Shown here piece by piece: positions 24,916 through 35,685 of a stretch of 64,000 nt of DNA; the first letter of the stretch is position 1, and every line of letters starts with the position of its first letter. Position numbers and translations under genes: made by a program. The notes beneath the pieces were generated by a model, which did not search any database, was not told the origin of the DNA, and saw only the letters and a list, made by a program, of their open reading frames with translations. This stretch comes from Niallia sp. NCCP-28 (lineage in GTDB: Bacteria > Bacillota > Bacilli > Bacillales > Cytobacillaceae): NCBI RefSeq assembly GCF_023168165.1, contig NZ_BQYJ01000005.1, forward strand, positions 239,156 through 303,155. Reading direction: 5' to 3'.

Positions 24916-26236
24916 TATTCTTGCCTCCTATATGTGAGGTTTCTATCTGATACCATTTTTCATCGTATTCATAGAACCAGCTCGGCTGCAATCTTACAAT
25001 ACTTTGCGAGTCTACCTGCATATCATAGCCCATTACAATATCCTGTATTTTTTCCATCTCAATATTTTTTTGTTCTTTTAAATATTCAAGCACTTTTTGT
25101 CCAGACATTAATGTAGTAGTGGTGGTATCAAAATCTGTCCCAAAGGTACTAAGATTGCTTGTAATAAATGTTTTTACATCATTATTTTCCCACACTATCT
25201 GAATATCCGATATTTTATGCTCCATATCAAATATTGGAAATCCTGCTGAATTATATAGGCGAAAAGTTGTTTTATCGTAATTATCATTTTTGTCTACATA
25301 TCTATACTCATATTTATATTGGTTTGTCCATCCTCCATGCTGGTTTACAAATTCAATGCTCTTTTGAATCATTTTATTTTTCTCTGTACCATCTGTAAGT
25401 ATCTCAGATGGTTTTAGAAAAGAAACAACATGGGTATCTTTATCGATTCTTAAAAGTCCAGTATCATCTGTGTATTCTTCTCGATTGGCAATAATGTTTT
25501 TCTGCACTAGACTAGGATCACTAAATAATGCTCTTTTTAGCTTGGCAGAATCGATAGTTTTATATAAATAATTATACTTTTTCATGCTACCATCATTTTT
25601 TGGTAGATAAATCAAATTATTTTTTGTCAAATTATGACTAAAATATGTTGTATAAATAGATCCTTCCATTGCTGCATGATTAGTAAAATCTTTAAAAGAA
25701 TCAATAAATGATGCAGAAACATTGCTTTCATATACTTTTCCATTATTTCTAGAAATAAAATACACCAATCCCTCTTTATCTTTAGAAATATCATAGGAAA
25801 TTAAAATAGTATCAAAATCAAAATTATTGCTTTCTGTACTATTCAGCAAGGTTTTATACAAATAAAATGGAACATCGCCTGGAAATCTTATTTCCATACT
25901 ATGGTCCTGTTTCTGAATAAAAGAAGAAATATTTTTTATTTCCGGGGAAATATTTTTAATATTGTTATAGTCCCATTTTTTTAAGGTATTAATCACATCA
26001 CTTATTTCCATACTATCCATTGTTCCATAATGCTGGCCATTTAAGTGTTGATAAATTCGGTCTGGCTTAACTACCTCGCCAATTTCTTTGCTTTTTCCAA
26101 ACATTTCTGGCTCAACTGTTGGAATTTTTTTTAATGTTTCATAATTACCTTGATGTGTCCATAAAATATAGTATAAAAAAATACTTACTAATACAAGAAT
26201 GGCTAATATAACTGTTTTTATTTTTTCATAAGTCAT
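24902..26236 (-). CDS. walH: WalH (YycH), membrane-anchored regulator of WalK
   Basis: About 444 residues from the ATG at 26236; a TTG two codons earlier (26242) is also possible. One N-terminal membrane helix (IKTVILAILVLVSIFLYYIL) then a large extracytoplasmic YycH domain. The start ATGA overlaps the walK stop. In B. subtilis YycH and YycI hold WalK inactive. A near-consensus Noc-binding sequence lies inside the gene at 25938-25951. Confidence 0.94.
   Translation of the reverse strand: MTYEKIKTVILAILVLVSIFLYYILWTHQGNYETLKKIPTVEPEMFGKSKEIGEVVKPDRIYQHLNGQHYGTMDSMEISDVINTLKKWDYNNIKNISPEIKNISSFIQKQDHSMEIRFPGDVPFYLYKTLLNSTESNNFDFDTILISYDISKDKEGLVYFISRNNGKVYESNVSASFIDSFKDFTNHAAMEGSIYTTYFSHNLTKNNLIYLPKNDGSMKKYNYLYKTIDSAKLKRALFSDPSLVQKNIIANREEYTDDTGLLRIDKDTHVVSFLKPSEILTDGTEKNKMIQKSIEFVNQHGGWTNQYKYEYRYVDKNDNYDKTTFRLYNSAGFPIFDMEHKISDIQIVWENNDVKTFITSNLSTFGTDFDTTTTTLMSGQKVLEYLKEQKNIEMEKIQDIVMGYDMQVDSQSIVRLQPSWFYEYDEKWYQIETSHIGGKNNGLE
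25938..25951. promoter_or_regulatory. Candidate Noc-binding site (NBS)
   Basis: ATTTCCGGGGAAAT differs at one position from the B. subtilis NBS palindrome ATTTCCCGGGAAAT. Noc is encoded 19 kb to the right. Confidence 0.5.
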
Positions 26237-28074
26237 ACCCAATCATCATCCTCTTCTGATTGAATATAAGGAAGAGTAAAAGATACTTTTGTTCCTTTCC
26301 CTTCTTTACTCGTTGCCCAAATTTTCCCTCCATGTGCTTCTACCATCTCTTTTGCAATAGCAAGTCCCAATCCGGTGCCCCCAAGCTTGCGTGTACGTGC
26401 CTTATCAACACGATAGAAGCGATCAAACACCTTTTCTAAGTTTTCTTTTGGAATACCAACGCCATTATCAGAAATACTGACAATAATCTGTTTCTCCTGT
26501 TCCTTTAAAGAGAATGTGATTTTTCCGCCTTCAGGAGAATATTTTAATGCATTCGAAATAATGTTATCCATTACTTGTGTTAATTTATCTTCATCTACTT
26601 CCACAAAAGCAGCATGCTTTGGCAATTTACGCTCAAATATAACATTCTGCTCTTTAGTCAACTCAAAGCGATCAATAATGCGATTATAGAAAACAATAAA
26701 ATCTACTAACTCTTTATCCAATTTAATGTCTCTATTGTCTAGTTTTGATAATTGAAGCAAATCATTCACTAAACGAATCATTCTTTCTGTTTCATTTTGT
26801 GTCACTTCTAAAAATTTAGGAGCAAGCTCATCATCTTGCCATGCGCCTTCCGCTAATGCCTCTACATAACTTCTCATAGTTGTAAGAGGAGTGCGCAACT
26901 CATGTGAAACATTCGCTACAAATTCTTTGCGTTCCATATCGATTTTCTCCTGCTCCGTTATATCATGAAGGACAGTTATAAGACCATTTACAAATCCTGT
27001 TTCTTTTTGAATGACCGAAAAGTTTGCTCTTAATACATATGGTTCATAATTTGTACTATAATCGAGAATAACCGACTCTCTCTCTTCAAGAAGTTCTTCA
27101 AATGTATATTTTCCTTTTAACCCTAAAAGATTGATGATAGATTCTGATAAGACTGTTTCACGTGAAACATCCAGCATTTTTGCTGCCGGTTCATTAATAA
27201 GTATAATGCGCCCTCTTCTATCTGTTGCAATTACTCCATCTGTCATATATGAAAGGACAGAAGACAGCTTCCTTCGTTCGCTTTCTGTTGTTGCCTGTGA
27301 TTCTTGCAGTTTTTTTGTTAAATTATTAAATGTAATCGCTAATTGACCAATTTCATCAAAACCATATACTTTTACTTTTCTTGAGAAATTCCCCTTTGAC
27401 AAAGCAAAAGCATGTTTTTGCATATCAGAAATAGGCCTTGTTATCGTTCTTGCCAGCAGCACTCCTAAAACAGCTGTTACTACTAATGTAATAAGTGTAC
27501 CCTTTTGGAAGATTTGATTTATTTCATCCATCTGCTTATAAACATTCTCAATTTTTCCAACCAGATAGATAGCTCCTATTGATTCTCCCCCTTGAGGTCT
27601 AATAGGAGCTATTAAAACATAAATTCGATTCCCTGTTTTTGGATCGATGGAATAATCTTCTACAGGTGCTGAAGAATTCACTAACGTCCTTCTCACTACA
27701 TTATCGACCATTTTCTGTCCTACCAAGTTTTGGTTTTCAGGGTCTGATGTACCAATAATAATAGAGTTACTGTCAATCACTCTAATTTCCTGAATAATAT
27801 TTGAGTTATTATCCTCGCTCAAAAGCCTTTTTACATCCTCTTCTAACGTAGAATCCCCATTTTCAATCGAACGTTCCTTTGTTAGCTGTTCTTCTAAATA
27901 GATAGATAAGATATTTACCTTATCTTGAATAGATGTTTCAAAGTTATCTTTTAATGTTCGCTGCAGTGTTTGCACAAAGTAAACACCAATGATTTGAATG
28001 GAGATAAGAATAAGCAGTACAATAATCAGCACTAACTTTAAATGAATAGATCGAAAGAAACTAACTTTTTTCAT
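26233..28074 (-). CDS. walK: WalK, essential cell-wall sensor histidine kinase
   Basis: About 613 residues from the ATG at 28074 (a TTG codon lies directly before). Domains in order: TM1 (about 10-32), extracytoplasmic Cache-type sensor, TM2 (about 183-203), HAMP, PAS (near 260-370), dimerisation domain with the phospho-accepting His in VSHELRTPLT, and ATPase domain with DNIISNALKYSPEG, DNGVGIPKE and GGTGLGLAI. It phosphorylates WalR to control autolysins and wall turnover. A perfect parS sequence (27154-27169) lies within the coding region near the PAS part. Confidence 0.97.
   Translation of the reverse strand: MKKVSFFRSIHLKLVLIIVLLILISIQIIGVYFVQTLQRTLKDNFETSIQDKVNILSIYLEEQLTKERSIENGDSTLEEDVKRLLSEDNNSNIIQEIRVIDSNSIIIGTSDPENQNLVGQKMVDNVVRRTLVNSSAPVEDYSIDPKTGNRIYVLIAPIRPQGGESIGAIYLVGKIENVYKQMDEINQIFQKGTLITLVVTAVLGVLLARTITRPISDMQKHAFALSKGNFSRKVKVYGFDEIGQLAITFNNLTKKLQESQATTESERRKLSSVLSYMTDGVIATDRRGRIILINEPAAKMLDVSRETVLSESIINLLGLKGKYTFEELLEERESVILDYSTNYEPYVLRANFSVIQKETGFVNGLITVLHDITEQEKIDMERKEFVANVSHELRTPLTTMRSYVEALAEGAWQDDELAPKFLEVTQNETERMIRLVNDLLQLSKLDNRDIKLDKELVDFIVFYNRIIDRFELTKEQNVIFERKLPKHAAFVEVDEDKLTQVMDNIISNALKYSPEGGKITFSLKEQEKQIIVSISDNGVGIPKENLEKVFDRFYRVDKARTRKLGGTGLGLAIAKEMVEAHGGKIWATSKEGKGTKVSFTLPYIQSEEDDDWV
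27154..27169. promoter_or_regulatory. parS site within walK
   Basis: TGTTTCACGTGAAACA, identical to the Bacillus parS consensus TGTTNCACGTGAAACA. It is the loading site for Spo0J/ParB and hence SMC. Confidence 0.92.
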
Positions 28075-28083
28075 CAATTATGA

Positions 28084-28794
28084 TTACTCCTGTTCAGGGT
28101 TTCTTAAATAGTAACCAACACCTCTTCTTGTTACAATCCATGTTGGATGACTAGGATTATCCTCTATTTTTTCTCTTAATCTTCTTACCGTTACATCTAC
28201 TGTACGAACATCCCCATAATAATCATATCCCCATACTGTTTGCAGCAAGTGCTCCCTTGTCATAACCTGCCCAATATGTTTTGCGAGATAATGAAGCAAT
28301 TCAAATTCCCTATGCGTCAATTCAATCATTTCACCACGTTTCGATACAATATATGCATCTGGATGAATCGTTAATGAGCCTATTTCAATCTCATTTGTTT
28401 CATTCTCCTCTTCCACTGCCGAAGGAGTCTGTTGATGTCTACGTAAATTAGCTTTTACACGTGCAATTAATTCTCTTGTGCTAAAAGGTTTTGTTACATA
28501 ATCATCTGCTCCAAGCTCAAGACCAAGCACTTTATCTATTTCTGAATCCTTTGCTGTTAGCATAATAATTGGCATTTCATATTTTTTTCTAATTTCTCGG
28601 CAAACTTCCATACCATCTCGCTGCGGAAGCATGATATCAAGAAGCACTAAATCAGGTTGTATTTCTTCCACCTTTTCTAAGGCTGCATTTCCATCATAAG
28701 CGCAATGGACTTCAAAACCTTCCTTTTTTAAGTTGAATTGTAGTATATCTGCAATTGGCTTCTCATCATCAACAACAAGTATTTTCTTATTCAA
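28084..28794 (-). CDS. walR: WalR, essential OmpR-family response regulator
   Basis: 236 residues. Receiver domain with Asp9-Asp10 (VVDDEKP), phospho-acceptor Asp53 in [13 protein letters not shown], and Lys102 in [10 protein letters not shown]. The C-terminal winged helix has [15 protein letters not shown] and RGVGYYL. First gene of walRKHIJ; walK starts 9 bp later. It controls peptidoglycan hydrolases and wall homeostasis. Confidence 0.98.
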   Translation of the reverse strand: MNKKILVVDDEKPIADILQFNLKKEGFEVHCAYDGNAALEKVEEIQPDLVLLDIMLPQRDGMEVCREIRKKYEMPIIMLTAKDSEIDKVLGLELGADDYVTKPFSTRELIARVKANLRRHQQTPSAVEEENETNEIEIGSLTIHPDAYIVSKRGEMIELTHREFELLHYLAKHIGQVMTREHLLQTVWGYDYYGDVRTVDVTVRRLREKIEDNPSHPTWIVTRRGVGYYLRNPEQE

Positions 28795-28921
28795 ACCAGT
28801 TGTCCCCCTTAAGTCAGAGTATCTATAGTAGTATGTGTATTATTTGCGTCTTCTACTTCTAATTTACCATTTTATAAGAATATATTCACTTTTTATACCT
28901 TTCCAATAAAAACGAATGATT

Positions 28922-28949
28922 AAAAAACCCTCAAATAGAGGGTTTTTTA
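28922..28949. terminator. Bidirectional terminator upstream of walR
   Basis: AAAAAACCCTC-AAATA-GAGGGTTTTTTAA. The A- and U-tracts on both sides let it work on either strand, insulating walR from upstream transcripts. Confidence 0.8.
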
Positions 28950-29305
28950 ATCATTAATTTGCTTGAATTAGGCCAGCTCACATTGTAGGCAACAATTTTT
29001 TTACTAGTCCAAAGAATATATAGTAGAACCAAAATGCAGAGAATAACCTAAATAATGAGCAAGTTAGAGTATATACGTAAATCTACCATTAAATCTAAAG
29101 ACACTCTTTATCTTTTTGTTCTAGCTTTATTTTTATCTAATTTAAATAGGAGATATTTAGGAACTCCTAAATATCCTTCTTCACTCTATCATATATTTCT
29201 GCCTATGGAATGAACATCTTTATTTTGTAATCAAATTGTAAATTGCAGTAAGGAAAAAATAAAAAAGCTCCTCGTCTATTCATGATAAAAACTGTCTTCC
29301 TTTTA

Positions 29306-29405
29306 AATAAAGTACAACTAACAATCGAATGTTTACTGCCCACCTAAATTTCTTATTTCCTTTTCTGAACCCAAAGCAGGAAAATAAGCCCTTTAATGCG
29401 ACAAA
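29306..29405. repeat. Dispersed non-coding repeat, family 3, copy 1
   Basis: Aligns with 36990-37091 and, more loosely, 44412-44519. Shared blocks are AATAAAGT at the start, CCCACCTA-ATTTC in the middle, and AAGCCC-TTAATGCG at the end. All three copies share one orientation. Confidence 0.65.
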
Positions 29406-29408
29406 AAG

Positions 29409-29446
29409 AAAAAACGGTTACGAATAAAATTCATAACCGTTTTTTT
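29409..29446. terminator. Terminator of the tRNA cluster
   Basis: AAAAAACGGTTA...TAACCGTTTTTTT stem with an AT loop directly after tRNA-Phe on the minus strand. Confidence 0.85.
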
Positions 29447-29450
29447 AGAG

Positions 29451-29523
29451 TGGCTCAGGACGGAATCGAACCGCCGACACAAGGATTTTCAGTCCTTTGC
29501 TCTACCGACTGAGCTACTGAGCC
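29451..29523 (-). tRNA. tRNA-Phe (GAA)
   Basis: 73 nt on the minus strand. Acceptor GGCTCAG/CTGAGCC, D-loop AGCTCAGTCGGTAGAGC, anticodon loop CTGAAAA (GAA), T-loop GGTTCGATTCC. CCA is not encoded. Last gene of a four-tRNA run read Lys-Glu-Asp-Phe. Confidence 0.97.
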
Positions 29524-29705
29524 ATAATATTATCTGCTTTTTTATTCTATTATCTTACTTTTATCTATTTTTTATTTATGTATTAAGATAATAAAATTAA
29601 TTTTATTAAGTCTTAGATTACGACTATGGCTATCTTAACATCCAGTCGTATATACAGATAAAAAAATATATATGTAAAATATGCTAATCGCATATAGAAA
29701 AAATA

Positions 29706-29782
29706 TGGCGGTCCGGACGGGACTCGAACCCGCGACCTCCTGCGTGACAGGCAGGCATTCTAACCAACTGAACTACCGGACC
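29706..29782 (-). tRNA. tRNA-Asp (GTC)
   Basis: 77 nt with encoded CCA (29706-29708). Acceptor GGTCCGG/CCGGACC, anticodon loop CTGTCAC (GTC), T-loop GGTTCGAGTCC. Confidence 0.97.
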
Positions 29783-29801
29783 AAAAAGTATATTTTAAAA
29801 A

Positions 29802-29873
29802 TGACCCATACGGGATTCGAACCCGTGTTACCGCCGTGAAAGGGCGGTGTCTTAACCGCTTGACCAATGGGCC
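29802..29873 (-). tRNA. tRNA-Glu (TTC)
   Basis: 72 nt. Acceptor GGCCCAT/ATGGGTC, anticodon loop CTTTCAC (TTC), T-loop GGTTCGAATCC. CCA is not encoded. Confidence 0.97.
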
Positions 29874-29885
29874 ATTATAAGGAAA

Positions 29886-29961
29886 TGGTGAGCCATGGAG
29901 GATTCGAACCTCCGACCCTCTGATTAAAAGTCAGATGCTCTACCAACTGAGCTAATGGCTC
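29886..29961 (-). tRNA. tRNA-Lys (TTT)
   Basis: 76 nt with encoded CCA (29886-29888). Acceptor GAGCCAT/ATGGCTC, anticodon loop CTTTTAA (TTT), T-loop GGTTCGAATCC. First gene of the cluster. Confidence 0.97.
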
Positions 29962-30059
29962 TTATTAAAAGTTTTTCATATCATTTGCGACGCTTTTTAT
30001 ATTATCACAGTTTCAATTTAAAAAGCAATACTTTTTACAAAAAAAATTAAAATAATTTC

Positions 30060-30102
30060 AAATGCCTAAATAAAGCAGAAAGTATACTCAATTTAGGCAT
30101 TT
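30060..30102 (-). terminator. Terminator of purA
   Basis: AAATGCCTAAAT/ATTTAGGCATTT stem 8 nt past the purA stop; a U-rich run follows on the minus strand. Confidence 0.8.
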
Positions 30103-30109
30103 CTTTAAA

Positions 30110-31423
<1,314 letters not shown>

Positions 31424-31465
31424 TTACTGTACATTTTTTATATTATTAATCAATCAAACATTCCT

Positions 31466-31495
31466 ATTTTATCAATTTAATGTAGTAAAAGTCAA
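31466..31495 (-). promoter_or_regulatory. Sigma-A promoter of purA
   Basis: On the minus strand TTGACT (31490-31495) and TAAAAT (31466-31471) are separated by 18 bp, directly downstream of the PurBox pair. Confidence 0.65.
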
Positions 31496-31497
31496 TA

Positions 31498-31542
31498 AAA
31501 CACGAACAATGAAAATAAATAATATATTTTATGTTCGTGAAA
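31498..31542. promoter_or_regulatory. PurR-type PurBox pair upstream of purA
   Basis: Two inverted ACGAACA cores (31502-31508 and, inverted, 31532-31538) with AT-rich flanks lie just upstream of the -35. The B. subtilis PurBox core is CCGAAC in an inverted pair about 16-17 bp apart and purA is a PurR target there. Here the core has A for the first C and the spacing is about 19 bp. Confidence 0.6.
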
Positions 31543-31588
31543 CATTATTAAACTAGTAAAAACTACAGTGTATCGCTTTTATTAATAG

Positions 31589-31633
31589 AAAAAAAGGGGG
31601 ACTGTAAGCAAAATAATCAACTTACGGCCCCCT
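31589..31633 (-). terminator. Terminator of dnaB
   Basis: Minus-strand GGGGGCCGTAAG...CTTACAGTCCCCC stem followed by U7, about 40 nt past the helicase stop. Confidence 0.88.
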
Positions 31634-31671
31634 CCAACTTCTATTCTTATTGTTGTATATTGCTGTCGCTC

Positions 31672-33036
31672 TTATGCACCAGGCGGCATTCCAGAATCAT
31701 CAAAACGCCGCTCTAAATTCACAAATTTATTGTACTCTTTTACAAAAGCGAGCTGTACTGTTCCTGTTGGACCATTACGTTGTTTGGCAATAATTATTTC
31801 AATAATATTTTTGCTTTCTGACTCTTTGTCATAATAATCATCACGGTATAAGAACGCTACAATATCCGCATCCTGCTCAATACTTCCTGATTCACGAATA
31901 TCAGACATCATTGGCCGTTTATCTTGACGCTGTTCCACGCCACGGGAAAGCTGAGAAAGAGCAATAACAGGAACTTGCAATTCTCTGGCTAATGCTTTTA
32001 ATGAACGAGAAATTTCAGAAACTTCCTGTTGTCTATTTTCGCCAGATCTTCCGCTTCCCAGGATCAATTGCAGATAATCGATTAAAATCATCCCAAGCCC
32101 ATGCTCTTGTTTTAAACGACGGCATTTAGAGCGAATATCTGTAATTTTAACACCAGGTGTATCATCAATAAAAATACCTGCATTGGATAAGCTTCCCATT
32201 GCCATGGTAAGCTTGCCCCAATCTTCATCTGTTAATGAACCTGTACGAAGACGTTGCGCATCAATATTGCCTTCTGCACAAAGCATACGCATGACAAGCT
32301 GCTCAGCTCCCATCTCTAGACTGAATATCGCTACATTTTCTTGTGTTTTCACTGCAACATTTTGTGCAATATTCAAAGCAAATGCTGTTTTACCAACAGA
32401 GGGACGTGCTCCAACAATGATTAAATCATTGCGCTGAAATCCAGCAGTCATTTTATCCAATTCCTCAAACCCTGTGGCAATTCCTGTTATATCTCCGCTT
32501 CGATTGTGCATTTCTTCGATATTATCATAGGTGCGCACTAATACATCTTTAATGTTATGAAAGGCACCCGCATTTTTTCTTTGTGCAACTTCCAAAATGC
32601 TTTTTTCTGCTTCACTAAGCAATACTTCTACTTCATCTTCACGTGTAAATCCATCTTGAGCTATATCTGTTGCTGTTCGAATTAATCGGCGAAGCAATGA
32701 TTTTTCTTCTACAATTTTTGCATAGTATTCTATATTGGCAGCAGTAGGGACAGACCCCGCAAGCTCACTTAAATAGCTGACACCGCCTGTATCTTCTAAG
32801 TTATTGCCTGCTGCTAATTCTTCCGTTACTGTAATCAAGTCAACAGCTTTTCCTTGGTCGCTTAATTTCAGCATTACAGAATAGATGCGTTGATGTGCAC
32901 CACGGTAAAAATCCTCTGGAATAAGAATTTCTGATGCTAACGTTAAACTTTGCGGCTCAAGAAAAATTGCCCCAAGAACAGCCTGCTCTGCTTCAATATT
33001 TTGTGGCGGGACTCTATCTGTCATCATTTCACTCAT
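31672..33036 (-). CDS. dnaB: Replicative DNA helicase DnaB (B. subtilis DnaC)
   Basis: 454 residues. An N-terminal helical domain (PPQNIEAEQAVLGAIF) binds primase and loader. The C-terminal RecA-like core has Walker A GARPSVGKTAF near 205, Walker B MILIDYLQLI near 312, and QLSRGVEQRQDKRPMMSDLRES-like motif H4 near 365. Hexameric helicase that unwinds DNA at the fork. RBS GGAGG 8 nt upstream. Lies between rplI and purA as in B. subtilis. Confidence 0.97.
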   Translation of the reverse strand: MSEMMTDRVPPQNIEAEQAVLGAIFLEPQSLTLASEILIPEDFYRGAHQRIYSVMLKLSDQGKAVDLITVTEELAAGNNLEDTGGVSYLSELAGSVPTAANIEYYAKIVEEKSLLRRLIRTATDIAQDGFTREDEVEVLLSEAEKSILEVAQRKNAGAFHNIKDVLVRTYDNIEEMHNRSGDITGIATGFEELDKMTAGFQRNDLIIVGARPSVGKTAFALNIAQNVAVKTQENVAIFSLEMGAEQLVMRMLCAEGNIDAQRLRTGSLTDEDWGKLTMAMGSLSNAGIFIDDTPGVKITDIRSKCRRLKQEHGLGMILIDYLQLILGSGRSGENRQQEVSEISRSLKALARELQVPVIALSQLSRGVEQRQDKRPMMSDIRESGSIEQDADIVAFLYRDDYYDKESESKNIIEIIIAKQRNGPTGTVQLAFVKEYNKFVNLERRFDDSGMPPGA

Positions 33037-33135
33037 CTAGAAACCTCCTTTTAAGTAGGGAAAGGTTCATTATTATTCATCTATGATACATTTAATAAAT
33101 TGTTATTTTAAAAGAATGATAGTTATAAAATGAAA

Positions 33136-33172
33136 TAAAAAAATGTGATCAGCTAGAACTGTATCACATTTT
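33136..33172 (-). terminator. Terminator after rplI
   Basis: AAATGTGAT/ATCACATTT stem with U6 on the minus strand, about 50 nt past the rplI stop. Confidence 0.8.
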
Positions 33173-33223
33173 ATCGGACTTATCCTATTTTAACATTTTT
33201 TTTTATAAATGGAACTTCCAATA

Positions 33224-33673
33224 TTAGCTTAATTCTTTTACATGTACATTTAGTGTTGCTGTTACTTCTTGATGAAGCTTTACCGGAACTTTTGTATAAC
33301 CTAATGAACGTATTGCATCATTCATTTCAATTTTGCGTTTATCTATTTTAATTTGATGCTTTTTATTTAGCTCTTCTGCAATTTGTTTACTTGTAATAGA
33401 GCCAAACAATCTGCCGCCTTCTCCAGACTTGGCATTCAGCTCCACAGTAATTTTTTCTATTACTTCTTTTAGTTTTTTTGCTTCATTTAGCTCCTCAATT
33501 GCTTGTTTTTCTTCTTTTTTCTTTTGTGCATTTAATGTGCTGACTGCACTCGTATTTGCTTCCACAGCCAAACCTTGTTTCAAAAGGAAATTATTAGCAT
33601 ATCCATCTGCTACATTTTTCACTTCCCCTTTTTTTCCTTTACCTTTAACATCTTTTAGAAAAATTACTTTCAT
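33224..33673 (-). CDS. rplI: 50S ribosomal protein L9
   Basis: 149 residues. The N-terminal domain [20 protein letters not shown] and [12 protein letters not shown] are the L9 signature. A long helix connects to the C-terminal rRNA-binding domain with GGRLFGSIT. Its ATG overlaps the stop of gdpP by 4 bp, so the two are translationally coupled. Confidence 0.97.
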   Translation of the reverse strand: MKVIFLKDVKGKGKKGEVKNVADGYANNFLLKQGLAVEANTSAVSTLNAQKKKEEKQAIEELNEAKKLKEVIEKITVELNAKSGEGGRLFGSITSKQIAEELNKKHQIKIDKRKIEMNDAIRSLGYTKVPVKLHQEVTATLNVHVKELS

Positions 33674-35652
33674 TCTTTATTTCTCCCTTCAAAATATTCA
33701 TCAATAGCATTTTGCAGCCTTATATTCACTTCTTTAATGGATGCATTAGCAATCTGTGTCGCAGCATTTGTTAGATGGCCTCCACCTTCTAGGCTTTCCA
33801 TAATCAGCTGGACATTTATATCACCAAGGGAACGGGCGCTTATGCTGATGATCCCCTCACTTCTATGGGAAATGACAAAACTTGCTATAACTCCATCCAT
33901 TGTTAAAAGTGTATCAGCAGTTTGGGCAATTAGCACGCCATCATAAATATCATTATTTATTGCTGAGGCTATAGCAATACCAGGCTTATAAAATTTTACA
34001 TTTTCAATTAATTTTGCTCTTTTTACATAACTATCAATGTCTTCTTTTAAAAATTTTTGTACAAGTACAGTATCTGCACCTTGACCACGGAGATAAGAAG
34101 CTGCATCAAACGTTCTTGCACCTGTTCGCAGCGTGAAACTTTTGGTATCTACAATAATGCCTGCAAGCAATGCTGTTGCCTCTAACATCTCAATTTTAAC
34201 ATTTTTCGGCTGATATTCTAGTAATTCAGTAACAAGTTCAGCAGTAGAGGATGCATATGGTTCCATATAAACAAGTAATGGATTCTCCACAAATTCTTCT
34301 GCTCTTCTATGATGATCGATTACAACAACATCTTCAATTTTCTGAAGCAGTCTGTCATCAATTACAAGAGAAGGTTTATGCGTATCTACAATCACTAACA
34401 AAGTATCTTCTGTTGCCATCTCTAAAGCCTGATCTGGTGTAATAAATCTTTCAAATAAATTCCCTTGTTTTTTTATTTCATCAACCAATCTTCTTACACC
34501 AGTATCTATTTCTTGAAAATTAACAACAATATATCCCTCTTTTTGATTCATTTGTGCCACTTTCTGAATCCCTATAGAAGCCCCTATTGCATCCATATCG
34601 GGATTTTTGTGTCCCATAATGATTACCTTATCACTTTCAAGAATCAGCTCTTTTAAGGCATGTGAAATTACTCTCGCTCTAACTCTTGTTCTTTTTTCAA
34701 CTGGATTTGTTTTCCCGCCATAGAATTTCACCTTACCATTTGTTTGTTTAATGGCAACTTGGTCTCCTCCTCGCCCTAATGCCAAGTCAAGACTAGACTG
34801 AGCAATTGTTCCAAGTTCTGGTAATGAGGAAACCCCTGAACCGACCCCGACGCTTAGTGTAAGGGAGACATTTTGTTTAGATGTCAATTCTCTTACTTCA
34901 TCCAAAATGGTAAACTTTCCTTTTTCTAATTGCTGAAGAATATGTTCATTAAATATAGCTATAAATCGATCAGAAGAAATTCTTTTTAGCAGGACGCCGC
35001 TATCTGTTGCCCATTTATTTAAAAGAGACGTCACACTATTGTTTAAACTGCTTCTTGTCTGGTCATCCATGCCTTGGGTTAGATCATCATAATTATCTAA
35101 GAATATAATAGCTATAGCTGTCCGTTCATCTTCGTACAGCTTCTCTATCTCCGTTTGTTCTGTTACATCAAAAAAGTATAGAAGCCTTTCTTCTCTTTTA
35201 TGAATCACTCGAAATTTCCGTTCATGCAATGTAATAATTTCCGTCTCTACTTCTTGTTTGATTAATGGTATGACTGATGATGCTACATCATATAATGACC
35301 TTCCAACTAACGTATCCTCTGTAAAGCATGAAGCTAAAAAGGGATTTGTCCACTCAATATAATACTCATCATTAATCAGCATTATCCCTATTGGCATTTC
35401 CATCAGCGCTTCTTCTCCAACCTTTTTTACTCGATAAGAAAGAGTCGTTATATACTTTTCTGTTTCTTTTCTATTTTTGATATCTATCCTTAAAATGAGA
35501 TAAAAAGGAATAAAGGAAAATAGCAGGCCTAATAGAGAAAAGATCCAATTATAATAGGAGAGGAGACCAAGAAGGATCATCGTAATTCCCATTAAGCCAA
35601 TTAACGGATATCTAATAGACCCTTTTTCTAAAAACGTAGGCAATTTCTTCAA
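33670..35652 (-). CDS. gdpP: c-di-AMP phosphodiesterase GdpP (YybT)
   Basis: 660 residues. Two membrane helices (about 15-50), a PAS-like domain (about 85-150), a degenerate GGDEF domain (about 175-300) and a DHH-DHHA1 phosphodiesterase (about 340-655). Catalytic motifs are [14 protein letters not shown] near 345, IVDTHKP near 420 and [10 protein letters not shown] near 443, with GGGHLTNAA in DHHA1. It hydrolyses c-di-AMP and so affects potassium balance, wall stress and beta-lactam tolerance. Lies 33 bp after yybS. Confidence 0.96.
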   Translation of the reverse strand: MKKLPTFLEKGSIRYPLIGLMGITMILLGLLSYYNWIFSLLGLLFSFIPFYLILRIDIKNRKETEKYITTLSYRVKKVGEEALMEMPIGIMLINDEYYIEWTNPFLASCFTEDTLVGRSLYDVASSVIPLIKQEVETEIITLHERKFRVIHKREERLLYFFDVTEQTEIEKLYEDERTAIAIIFLDNYDDLTQGMDDQTRSSLNNSVTSLLNKWATDSGVLLKRISSDRFIAIFNEHILQQLEKGKFTILDEVRELTSKQNVSLTLSVGVGSGVSSLPELGTIAQSSLDLALGRGGDQVAIKQTNGKVKFYGGKTNPVEKRTRVRARVISHALKELILESDKVIIMGHKNPDMDAIGASIGIQKVAQMNQKEGYIVVNFQEIDTGVRRLVDEIKKQGNLFERFITPDQALEMATEDTLLVIVDTHKPSLVIDDRLLQKIEDVVVIDHHRRAEEFVENPLLVYMEPYASSTAELVTELLEYQPKNVKIEMLEATALLAGIIVDTKSFTLRTGARTFDAASYLRGQGADTVLVQKFLKEDIDSYVKRAKLIENVKFYKPGIAIASAINNDIYDGVLIAQTADTLLTMDGVIASFVISHRSEGIISISARSLGDINVQLIMESLEGGGHLTNAATQIANASIKEVNIRLQNAIDEYFEGRNKE

Positions 35653-35685
35653 CTCCTAATATTGTCTGTTTTAATATCTATACCC

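Larger units (their letters stand above)
28795..29408. other. Gap between walR and the tRNA cluster
   Basis: About 610 bp with no gene. It contains a terminator-like stem (28922-28949), a near-perfect dyad at 29152-29175 (GATATTTAGGA-AC-TCCTAAATATC) of unknown role, and a copy of repeat family 3 at 29306-29405. The walR promoter must lie in the part nearest 28800. Confidence 0.6.
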
